A stretch of 33,796 nucleotides of DNA from Bacteroidales bacterium. GTDB lineage: Bacteria; Bacteroidota; Bacteroidia; Bacteroidales; P3. Shown one piece after another: positions 1-6,480 of the stretch. The notes under the pieces are model-generated. The model did no database searches. It was not told the origin of the DNA and saw only the letters and a list, made by a program, of their open reading frames with translations. Within the stretch, counting starts at the first letter, position 1; each line of letters opens with the position of its first letter. Location of the stretch: NCBI GenBank assembly GCA_016292015.1, contig JAEEZY010000021.1:1-33796 (forward strand), read 5' to 3'. A program made the position numbers and the translations under genes.

Positions 1-519
1 CTCCGCGCTCGTCACCTCCGTCCTCACAAACCGCGTCCCTATCGGCATCCCCACCGCGTCAAACGACCGCACCTCATACACCACCATCGCCGGGTTTTCC
101 ACCGTCGCGTCCCTCACCACTATCTGCTTGCTCGCCGCCTCAAACTCCACCTCCGGCGCCGACATCTGGTACCCCAGCGTCATGTTCACCCGCGTCCCGA
201 ACGCCCCTATCCCTATCATCGCCATGCTCCCCTCCGTGTTCACCGTCGCCGTGTCCCACGCGTCCCTCGTCGCCGCTGCCCTCGCCAGCACCCGGTTCGC
301 CGCCCTACCCCTGTAGTACGGCACCAGCGTCCACTTCCACAGCGTCACAAACTGCGTCCCAACCTTGAATTTCGCCCTCACCACCAGCTGCTTCTCGCTT
401 CGCGGGTTCCGCACCTCCCCAGGCGCCTCCCTGATCACCTGCCGCCCGTTCTGAACCGTGAACACCGTCGAACCCACTCTCCCCCTCCATTTTCCCATAG
501 CATTTCTACTTCTAGCCAT
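1..519 (-). CDS. DUF6266-like hypothetical protein (partial, 3' end off the window)
   Basis: The frame is open from the ATG at 519 to the left edge (173 codons), so the C-terminus is missing. The product starts MARSRNAMGKWRGRVGSTVF and continues with an RNPRSEKQLVVRAKF segment. This layout (short basic start, a G-rich turn, a conserved N-P-R-[ST]-x-x-Q-L motif and R-x-K-F about 40-55 residues in) matches my memory of the Bacteroidota family DUF6266, whose function is unknown. There is no signal peptide or membrane segment. A purine-rich AAAGGAAAAA lies just upstream of the ATG and supports this start. Codons are extremely G-rich on the coding strand (GCG, ACG, GTG, AGG). The family name is a recollection of pattern; the ORF itself is secure. 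Confidence 0.6.
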   Translation of the reverse strand, partial: MARSRNAMGKWRGRVGSTVFTVQNGRQVIREAPGEVRNPRSEKQLVVRAKFKVGTQFVTLWKWTLVPYYRGRAANRVLARAAATRDAWDTATVNTEGSMAMIGIGAFGTRVNMTLGYQMSAPEVEFEAASKQIVVRDATVENPAMVVYEVRSFDAVGMPIGTRFVRTEVTSAE

Positions 520-544
520 AATTTTTCCTTTCTTTTAAATGGTT

Positions 545-588
545 AATAATAAATTGATTTTAAAAATGGGCAATAATAAATTGATTTT
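545..588. repeat. 17-bp direct repeat in the leader of the DUF6266-like gene
   Basis: The sequence AATAATAAATTGATTTT occurs at 545-561 and again at 572-588, 27 bp apart start to start. It lies 26-70 bp upstream of the ATG at 519, within the probable promoter or leader region. The role is unknown; it could be a regulator site or simple slippage in AT-rich DNA. Confidence 0.6.
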
Positions 589-682
589 TGAAAAAAGATG
601 TTACCTATGCATAATAAACCATAAATTAAAAAACTAATCCCCCCTCTAGTCAATCAAGACCACCTAGATCATCAACCCAACA

Positions 683-859
683 AAACCCATCAACCCCATA
701 AAACCCATTAACCCCATCACCCCCATCAACCCCTTAAAACCGCCCCCCCCCCATCCCCCCCAAAAAAAACACCCAACCAAACCCATCACCCCCATCAACC
801 CCACCAAACCCATTAAACCCATCACCCCCACCAAACCCACCAAACCCACCAACCCCATC
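683..859. repeat. Degenerate 9-bp tandem array (AAACCCATC type), G-quadruplex-capable on the minus strand
   Basis: Units of 9 bp (AAACCCATC, AACCCCATA, AAACCCATT, ACCCCCATC, AAACCCACC and similar) run at 683-736 and 779-859, split by a C-run/A-run tract around 740-775. Two CTAGTTCCC units follow at about 864-881. The + strand has almost no G. The minus strand therefore carries runs of GGG spaced by 6 nt, compatible with G-quadruplex formation. The gap 520-1035 holds nothing else that I can call a gene. The ORFs across it are repeat translations (glycine/methionine/leucine-rich) and are not credible. Confidence 0.85.
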
Positions 860-979
860 AAATCTAGTTCCCCTAGTTCCCCTAGTAAATCCAGCCCACC
901 CCGGCAAATCCCCCCCACACCACTCCCAAGTCCCCTCCTCCACGAGGAGATTTAGAGGAGGCTCCCCACCTCTCTCCAA

Positions 980-1007
980 GTGGCGGGCGGCAGAGACCGC
1001 CCGCCAC
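980..1007 (-). terminator. Strong GC hairpin downstream of the FISUMP-like gene
   Basis: An 11-bp perfect inverted repeat (GTGGCGGGCGG, loop CAGAGA, CCGCCCGCCAC) lies 29 bp past the stop of the minus-strand gene ending at 1036. On that strand it is not followed by a T-run. It is thus either a non-canonical terminator or 3'-end stabiliser, or part of a larger structured repeat, since another hairpin-prone stretch (CTCCTC CAC GAGGAG) lies at about 937-951. Confidence 0.5.
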
Positions 1008-1035
1008 AATATTTTGATGATTTCAATATTTTAAT

Positions 1036-3180
1036 TTAATCCCGTACAAGGCGAACAGATTGTCCGTAGTAGCGGTAGTCGTCGTTCACGCCCACAGTGC
1101 CACTGTTGAAGTACATGCTCCACGCGTAGTCCCCATCGTGGTTATCGGAGTGCGACGACGACCAATAGTTGCCGCACGCGCCAACGTTGCTCACAACCCT
1201 AAAATTGCGCCAGCCCGCAGCAGGCAGAAATATGCATCCGGCACCTTCCATCTGGCTCCATTCCGACTCTGTATAGGTATTGTTATTAAAAGGTGCAGAA
1301 CTGGTGTTGATACCTGAAGGGTTGCTCATGCCACTGGGCATGGTAAAATTATCGGGGAAAATAACCAATCCTTTTGTACCATTAACAACAGCTTTTGCAT
1401 AACGTGCATTTGCTTCTCCGTTTATTGTCGAAGCAGCACGGCTAAACAACAGATATTCCCATTCATCCTTTGTCAAAGTACGCCACATTCCTGCTTGGTT
1501 CCCTCCGTTGGAGATAGCGTTATAGACACCCCAGTCGGCGTTGGCGTAACTGCCCGTGAGATTGTTGGTATAGCTGCCACCGGGCCAATAATAATAGATA
1601 TAAGTGGTTCTGTTTTCGTTTTCCCAAGGCTGGCAGCTCCATCCGCTGGTTCCCCATCCGAAAAGGTCTATCCAACCTCTGTAGGTCGACGAAATATTGT
1701 GATTGTCAGCACCACCGATAAAGTCATACTGATGCTCGGCGAAACGCCATGTGCCGACAGCTGTGCCGCCATCGGCTGTGGCATGGCTGCCGGTGGTAGT
1801 GTACTGAAGGTTACCGCGTGAGAACTTCACCGTACGGCCAGAGGCAACTGTGAAAACAGCGTTCGAGGCACCGTTCTCGTCAAATCCACCAAAACATTGT
1901 GTATTTGTAGTAAATGTTAGTTCCTCACCGTAGGCAGTACCAGCGCTGTTCGTGGCGTATGCACGGACATAGTAGGTCGTGTTTGCAGACAAACCAGTAA
2001 TGCTGCTTGTAAAACTTCCAGTGCCGCTTCCGTCGGTGGTATGGCTGTTACTGACAGTTGGATTGTGGCTTGTACTCCAGCAAACGCCCCTTGCCGTAAC
2101 GGTTGCATTGCCGTCGTTGGTAACATTACCACCGCAAGTGGCAGTGCTTGATGTTATGCTGCTAACGGATGAAGTGGTGACTGTTGGTAACGACACGCTT
2201 GCAGATGTTGTAAATGTACGTTCCTCACCGTAAGCAGTGCCGACACTGTTTGTGGCGTATGCACGGACATAGTAGGTTGTGTTTTGCGACAACCCTGTTA
2301 TGCTGCTCGTAAAGCTTCCTGTGCCACTGCCGTCGGTGGTATGGCTGTTGCTGACAGTTGGATTGTGGCTTGTGCTCCAGCAAACTCCTCTTGCTGTAAC
2401 GGTTGCATTTCCATCGTTGGTCACATTGCCTCCGCATGTGGCAGTGCTTGATGTTGTATTGCTTACCGCGGATGTTGTTACTGTTGGTAAAGTTGTCGAA
2501 CTACTTTCGGTGAAAAATAAAGTTATAAGTTCGCTCGTTGTCTGCGACTTAGTGACAGTATTACTTGTTGTTATACCATTGCTGGAAGTGTAATTTGCAT
2601 TATAGCTCATTTGGTCTCCAACATTGAACGGACCGATACCAACAGCCTTTGTTTGCGACGAATAAACTTCCAAATACGAAATATCAATTTTGTCTGCAGT
2701 ACCTGTCGCTGTGTTAACCATTTTGGCGACAGTGCGCCCAGAGCGTGTTGAAACACAAAGGAAAGCCACCTGCGGTTCTGCTAGGCTCACGTTTAGCCGA
2801 TAAATTCCAGCTTTCAGAAATCCATTATATTCCGACACCACACTACCGTTAATTCGCATTATGCTGACAGTGGCTTCGCCATCCTCGCAGATTTGCAACT
2901 CAGTCGATGTACGGCCGGCGAACGGGTTGGGATAGACTTTTATTTGCGGTCCTTTAATCGCTTCAGCAACGTCGATGGACTCCGAAGAACCTAACACAAT
3001 GACAGTGTCCGGATAGTCGATAAGTTGGCTCCAACCTTGCGTTTCATTTTCCACTCGGACAGATTCGAACGGATGATACTGACCATTGGTCGAACGAGCC
3101 GTAAAACGAACAGTGACACTTTGAGCCAACATTGTTGACATAATCAATAATAGTGTTACTGATAGTAGTGTTTTTTTCAT
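1036..3180 (-). CDS. Secreted protein with internal T9SS-like domain, two 100-residue repeats and FISUMP/C-type-lectin-like C-terminus
   Basis: The product has 714 residues with a clear signal peptide (MKKTLLSVTLLLIMSTMLAQ). Residues about 78-156 resemble a T9SS type A sorting domain (VYPNPF, then a GIYRLNV turn), but this is near the N-terminus, where that domain is not normally found. Residues 231-330 and 331-430 are near-identical 100-residue fibronectin-III-like repeats (ATCGGNVTNDG, GVCWS, TTYYVRAYATNS, GTAYGEE). Residues about 430-714 resemble the Fibrobacter succinogenes major paralogous (FISUMP) domain, which has a C-type-lectin-like fold: WRTLTKDEWEYLL, FLPAAGWR, NYWSSS and the ending YGQSVRLVRD. 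This ending also resembles variable proteins of diversity-generating retroelements. It is probably exported and cell-surface; ligand unknown. The start is fixed by the signal peptide. Confidence 0.8.
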   Translation of the reverse strand: MKKTLLSVTLLLIMSTMLAQSVTVRFTARSTNGQYHPFESVRVENETQGWSQLIDYPDTVIVLGSSESIDVAEAIKGPQIKVYPNPFAGRTSTELQICEDGEATVSIMRINGSVVSEYNGFLKAGIYRLNVSLAEPQVAFLCVSTRSGRTVAKMVNTATGTADKIDISYLEVYSSQTKAVGIGPFNVGDQMSYNANYTSSNGITTSNTVTKSQTTSELITLFFTESSSTTLPTVTTSAVSNTTSSTATCGGNVTNDGNATVTARGVCWSTSHNPTVSNSHTTDGSGTGSFTSSITGLSQNTTYYVRAYATNSVGTAYGEERTFTTSASVSLPTVTTSSVSSITSSTATCGGNVTNDGNATVTARGVCWSTSHNPTVSNSHTTDGSGTGSFTSSITGLSANTTYYVRAYATNSAGTAYGEELTFTTNTQCFGGFDENGASNAVFTVASGRTVKFSRGNLQYTTTGSHATADGGTAVGTWRFAEHQYDFIGGADNHNISSTYRGWIDLFGWGTSGWSCQPWENENRTTYIYYYWPGGSYTNNLTGSYANADWGVYNAISNGGNQAGMWRTLTKDEWEYLLFSRAASTINGEANARYAKAVVNGTKGLVIFPDNFTMPSGMSNPSGINTSSAPFNNNTYTESEWSQMEGAGCIFLPAAGWRNFRVVSNVGACGNYWSSSHSDNHDGDYAWSMYFNSGTVGVNDDYRYYGQSVRLVRD
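1891..2490. repeat. 300-bp intragenic tandem duplication
   Basis: Two copies of a 300-bp unit (1891-2190 and 2191-2490) encode the paired 100-residue domains of the surrounding gene. The nucleotide sequences are nearly identical over most of the unit (for example GGCGTATGCACGGACATAGT in both copies, 300 bp apart). This indicates recent duplication or ongoing homogenisation, and so possible copy-number variation between strains. Confidence 0.9.
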
Positions 3181-3288
3181 GGTGCTTTAATTTTTATTCA
3201 CTAATGTCCGCTAAAGTTTGTTAGAAATACGTATTAAGTTTTTTCTTCAATGTTTTTAATTAATATTAATTATATGTGTGTGCAAATT

Positions 3289-3360
3289 TCAAAATAGTGA
3301 GGCCGACACTATAGCAGCCAGCGACAACGAAACCACCATCATCAAAACAATCTTTTTCAT
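3289..3360 (-). pseudogene. Signal-peptide-only ORF (23 aa), probable gene remnant
   Basis: On the minus strand, ATG at 3360 opens a 23-codon ORF reading MKKIVLMMVVSLSLAAIVSA then SLF and TGA. This is a textbook Sec signal peptide with an AxxxSA-type end and no mature protein. It lies 108 bp upstream of the start of the FISUMP-like gene, which begins MKKTLLSVTLLL. Downstream of the stop there is only AT-rich sequence. It is most easily read as the remnant of a deleted or duplicated secreted-protein gene. A leader peptide is possible. Confidence 0.45.
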
Positions 3361-3417
3361 AACATTTTCAATTATTTAGTTAATGAAACTCAAATTTTCA
3401 CGAGAGTTTTCGCTTGC

Positions 3418-3510
3418 AAAAAAAAAAAAAAAAAACGACTTATGCAAGAAAAAAGTCACTTTTTTTTCAACGAAATCAAAAAAAATCAAAAAAATCCAAA
3501 AAAAACATCC
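3418..3510. other. A-rich tract with a 19-A homopolymer
   Basis: An uninterrupted run of 19 A lies at 3418-3436, followed by an A/T-rich stretch with repeated ATCAAAAA-like words to about 3510. A perfect 7-bp stem (AAAAAAG, TCA, CTTTTTT) lies near 3449-3465. Homopolymers this long are prone to slippage and sequencing error. No gene is credible here. Confidence 0.7.
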
Positions 3511-3518
3511 CTTCCGCC

Positions 3519-3661
3519 CACTCAACGCCCACTCAACACTCACTCAACGCCCACTCAACGCCCACCCAACGCCCACTCAACCCTCACTCAACGCCCACTC
3601 AACACCCACTCAACACTCACTCAACACCCACTCAACCCTCACTCAACGCCCACCCAACACC
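3519..3661. repeat. 11-bp tandem array, 13 units (CACTCAACGCC type)
   Basis: Thirteen contiguous 11-bp units fill 143 bp exactly. The core CACTCAAC is nearly invariant (two units read CACCCAAC); the last three bases vary (GCC, ACT, ACC, CCT). The minus strand carries GGG every 11 bp. The array sits in the gap between the TIGR02757 gene and the signal-peptide remnant, both on the minus strand. The + strand ORFs through it are artefacts of the repeat. Confidence 0.95.
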
Positions 3662-3692
3662 CACTACCCCCACAACTCAACCCCACCCCTTT

Positions 3693-3782
3693 AAAACCCT
3701 TAAAACCCTTCAAACCCTTAAAACCCTTAAAACCTTTCAAACCCTTAAAACCTTTCAAACCCTTAAAACCCTTAAAACCTCA
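3693..3782. repeat. 9-bp telomere-like array, 10 units (AAAACCCTT type)
   Basis: Ten contiguous 9-bp units (AAAACCCTT, CAAACCCTT, AAAACCTTT) read as GGGTTTTAA-type repeats on the minus strand, giving G-runs separated by 6 nt. The final unit, AAAACCTCA, contains the stop codon (TCA on +, TGA on minus) of the TIGR02757 gene, so the array abuts coding sequence with no gap. Confidence 0.95.
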
Positions 3783-4538
3783 CCCCCTGCTAACCCCCAA
3801 TCCAAACAAGGCAAAGTCCCCCTTCAGCGGATCCTCCGGAAACACCCGCGCCAGCTCCGCCGTCAGCCTCCGCGCCGCACCCATCGTGGCACTCCTGCCC
3901 CTCATCAGCCCCATAGCCCTCGCCTCCGTAAGCACATGCGTGTCCAGCGGCACGATAAGCGTCCGCTTGTCTATAAAGTCCCCCCAAAGCCCCAAATCGA
4001 CGGGCGAGCCGTCCCTCACCATCCACCGCAGGAACATACACACCCTCTTGCAAGCCGACCTCGCATCCCTCGGCACCACTCCCACCGACCCGTGCTCGGC
4101 GAACCAGCGGCATATCGCCTCCACCGCCGAAAGCGCATCACGCACCCCAAGCGAACGCAGCCACTCGCCCATGCTTCCATGCGACAAAAGCATCTCACGG
4201 CAGGCATCGAGGAAAAGCCGCATGGTGCGGAAGTCGTAAAGACGATAGAAGCAGGAGCAGTCGTCAAGGGCGAAGCGCACACGATAAGACCCATCGGCGA
4301 CCCATCGCGACACTTCCCCCCCGCTCCACTCAACCAAAAGCCCGATCTTGGGCAGGAACTGCTTGCGGCTCCCGTAACTCAGCGCCGACGCCACAAACGC
4401 CGTCATCTCCCTGTTCTCATCCCCCTCCACCTGGTGCATGAACCTCGACGGGTCCCCCTCCATGAATTCCTCCGTCTCATACCGCTCCGCATACTCAATC
4501 AACCTCCCCCGCAACTCCTGATAAGTCATACTTTGCAT
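3780..4538 (-). CDS. TIGR02757 family protein (DUF2400)
   Basis: The product has 252 residues and no signal peptide. The C-terminal half carries the family's recognisable blocks: ACKRVCMFLRWMVR, VDLGLW, IVPLDTHV, and a DFALFGLGV end. An N-terminal segment FVASALSYGSRKQF is also family-typical. TIGR02757 proteins are widespread in Bacteroidota and are related by fold to helix-hairpin-helix DNA glycosylase-like proteins; biochemical function is not established. An alternative ATG three codons in (4529) is equally good. The gene is divergent from the C10 protease (87 bp apart). Its coding strand is very G-rich, and its stop codon lies inside a 9-bp repeat unit. Confidence 0.85.
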   Translation of the reverse strand: MQSMTYQELRGRLIEYAERYETEEFMEGDPSRFMHQVEGDENREMTAFVASALSYGSRKQFLPKIGLLVEWSGGEVSRWVADGSYRVRFALDDCSCFYRLYDFRTMRLFLDACREMLLSHGSMGEWLRSLGVRDALSAVEAICRWFAEHGSVGVVPRDARSACKRVCMFLRWMVRDGSPVDLGLWGDFIDKRTLIVPLDTHVLTEARAMGLMRGRSATMGAARRLTAELARVFPEDPLKGDFALFGLGVSRG

Positions 4539-4572
4539 TTTACGTGAAAAAACATCATTTCTTTACCAAGTG

Positions 4573-4605
4573 CAATATTACGAATTATTTTAGTATTTTT
4601 GCAAA
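4573..4605 (-). promoter_or_regulatory. Candidate Bacteroidota promoter for the TIGR02757 gene
   Basis: Reading the minus strand, TTTG (4605-4602) is followed after 21 nt by TAATATTG (4580-4573), which matches TAnnTTTG at 7 of 8 positions. It lies about 35 nt upstream of the ATG at 4538. It overlaps the divergent -7 element of the C10 protease gene, so the two genes may share control. The one mismatch and 21-nt spacing make it tentative. Confidence 0.35.
4594..4601 (+). promoter_or_regulatory. Candidate -7 element (TATTTTTG) for the C10 protease gene
   Basis: TATTTTTG is a perfect match to the Bacteroidota -7 consensus TAnnTTTG and lies 24 nt upstream of the ATG at 4626, giving a short leader. 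I do not see a good -33 TTTG 19-21 nt further upstream, so strength is uncertain. Confidence 0.5.
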
Positions 4606-4625
4606 CTGCAAAAACAACACACCCC

Positions 4626-6407
4626 ATGCGTAAACTACTTATTATAACCCTCGTCCTCTCCCTCCTCGTCCCGACCGCCTTCTGCGGCAGGGTGCACCCC
4701 GACCGCGCCATGCGTGTGGCCCAGAACTTCTGGAAACAAACCACAGGCTCCCTCCCCCAACTCACCGACATAAGTTCACAGGCCAACCTCTCCGAACTCT
4801 ACCTGTTCGACGTCAACCACGGCAAAGGCTACATAGTGGTTTCCGCCGACGACATCGCCTACCCCGTCCTCGCCTACTCCCAAACCTCCTCCTTCCCCTC
4901 ACTCAATATCGCCCCGGCCGTGAGCTACCTGCTCCGTAACTACGAGAACCAGATAGCCTTCGCCCGCAACCTCGGCGGCGAAGCCATGCCCGACGTGACC
5001 AAAGAGTGGTCCGACCTTGAAAACAACATACTCCTCACCCCGAAGACAAGCAGCGAAGTGCCTCAGCTGATGACCAGCCGCTGGTCACAAGAATCCCCCT
5101 ACAACGACATGTGTCCCAAAGCCGACGGCCAAGAGCGTTGCGTGACCGGCTGTGTCGCCACCGCCATGGCTCAGGTGATGCGCTATTGGCAATACCCCGT
5201 GCATGGGGTGGGGCAACACTCCTACTCTTACAACGACCGCCCCATAGCCGTGACTCACATGCTGGGCGACTCTAACGCCGTATGGCTCTACGACACTCTG
5301 ACGGTTGACTACGAAAACACCTACTACGACTGGGACAATATGCCCGATGTTGCTTCCCCGTCAAGCCCAAGTGCTGAAAAAGAGGCCGTGGCCACACTGG
5401 TGTACCACTGCGGAGTGGCCGTGGACATGGTTTACACCCCAAGCGGCAGTGGTGCCTTCATGACTCGGCAGGAGGTGCTGAATTTCGACTCGGTGAACTA
5501 TTCAACCGAGATATCGGCCGAAGTCGTGATTCCCCAATATTTCGGCTATTCAGAAAACACCAAAGGCCTCCTACGCTCACAATACGAGGCAACACAGTGG
5601 CTAGCCCTGCTGAAAAGCGAACTGAGCAACGGCCGTCCGATTATATACGCCGGCAACGACCCAGGCAGCGACTACGGCCATGCCTTTGTGCTCGACGGAT
5701 ACAACTCTCGACTCTTCTTCCACTGCAATTTCGGATGGGGCGGCGCCTACGACGGCGACTTCCGCATCGACGAGATTGCCCCGTCTCAAAGCGGCCACGC
5801 CTTCTCGGACAAACAGTCGGGCATTTTCTGGATGTACCCTCCAGGTCAGGGATTCTTCGAGACAACCGTAAGATGCACCGGTGATATTGGCGGTGTGTAT
5901 GACGGCGAGACAGCAGTGTGCGACAGCACGATAAAGATGACCATAGGCGAAGAAGGCAGATCCCTCAAGATAGTGGCCGAGCAAGGTTACCTTGTTTACC
6001 GCATACTTGCCGACAAGGACACTCTGTTCAAGAACAACGCTCCAAGAGAGGGTTTCGATATTACATGTTCGATAGGCGACGACCCACACACCGTCATCTG
6101 CGACATGAGCCATCGCAAAAGCGATGTGACGCTGAAAGTCATGTTTGCAGTCAACCCCAACGAAGAGCCTCTTTCGATTACCGAAGCTGAACGCTCAGAT
6201 GTTCACCACACCAAAGTGACGGCCAACGGGAGGAACATCGAACTGACAGGCGGAGAAATCGGCGAAGTCAACGTGTATGACGTCATTGGACGCCGTGTGG
6301 CAACCCACAACGCGCAAGGAGCCAACAACGCAACCATAACGATAAGCAAACGCGGCCTTTATATTGTCCGCTGCGGAAATGAATCGCACAAGGTGATGGT
6401 GAAGTAG
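4626..6407 (+). CDS. C10 family cysteine peptidase (streptopain/interpain-like), T9SS cargo
   Basis: The product is 593 residues from the ATG at 4626, chosen over an upstream start at 4599 because it directly begins a signal peptide (MRKLLIITLVLSLLVPTAFC). Then come an inhibitory prodomain (AMRVAQNFWKQ; GYIVVSADD; PVLAYS) and a papain-like domain. The probable catalytic Cys is residue 176 in TGCVATAMAQVMRYW and the probable catalytic His is 352 in YGHAFVLDGYN, followed by FGWGG. These are the hallmarks of MEROPS family C10 (SpeB, interpain A, PrtT). The C-terminus (VNVYDVIGRRVA, GLYIVRCGNESHKVMVK) is a T9SS type A-like sorting domain. It is predicted to be a secreted or surface protease made as a zymogen. 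A paralogue follows directly downstream. The ORF is intact with all key residues. Confidence 0.93.
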   Translation: MRKLLIITLVLSLLVPTAFCGRVHPDRAMRVAQNFWKQTTGSLPQLTDISSQANLSELYLFDVNHGKGYIVVSADDIAYPVLAYSQTSSFPSLNIAPAVSYLLRNYENQIAFARNLGGEAMPDVTKEWSDLENNILLTPKTSSEVPQLMTSRWSQESPYNDMCPKADGQERCVTGCVATAMAQVMRYWQYPVHGVGQHSYSYNDRPIAVTHMLGDSNAVWLYDTLTVDYENTYYDWDNMPDVASPSSPSAEKEAVATLVYHCGVAVDMVYTPSGSGAFMTRQEVLNFDSVNYSTEISAEVVIPQYFGYSENTKGLLRSQYEATQWLALLKSELSNGRPIIYAGNDPGSDYGHAFVLDGYNSRLFFHCNFGWGGAYDGDFRIDEIAPSQSGHAFSDKQSGIFWMYPPGQGFFETTVRCTGDIGGVYDGETAVCDSTIKMTIGEEGRSLKIVAEQGYLVYRILADKDTLFKNNAPREGFDITCSIGDDPHTVICDMSHRKSDVTLKVMFAVNPNEEPLSITEAERSDVHHTKVTANGRNIELTGGEIGEVNVYDVIGRRVATHNAQGANNATITISKRGLYIVRCGNESHKVMVK

Positions 6408-6431
6408 TGCGCAACAGTTGCAAACATTGAA

Positions 6432-6480
6432 CCCATCAACACATCATCATATCAACACGTCAACATATCAGCATATCAGC
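6432..6480. repeat. 8-bp tandem array (CATATCAA type) ending at a start codon
   Basis: Six 8-bp units (CCCATCAA, CACATCAT, CATATCAA, CACGTCAA, CATATCAG, CATATCAG) plus one C run directly into the ATG of the second C10 protease. The same unit in the same orientation precedes hutI and the T9SS plug gene. No Shine-Dalgarno is visible, so the repeat occupies the ribosome-binding region. Confidence 0.9.

Noticed and set aside
664..1009. Minus-strand glycine/leucine/methionine-rich frames
   Set aside because: They are translations of the 9-bp array and the GC hairpin region, with no sign of selection for coding.
520..1035. Template repeat or IMH element of a diversity-generating retroelement next to the FISUMP-like gene
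   Set aside because: The gap is low-complexity and holds no second copy of the variable-like sequence, and there is no reverse transcriptase in the window.
3519..3782. CRISPR array
   Set aside because: Units are 9 or 11 bp and contiguous, with no spacers and no cas genes.
3414..4547. Long + strand open frame (377 codons) and its neighbours in the other + frames
   Set aside because: The first part translates the poly-A and 11-bp/9-bp arrays and the rest is antisense to the well-supported TIGR02757 gene.
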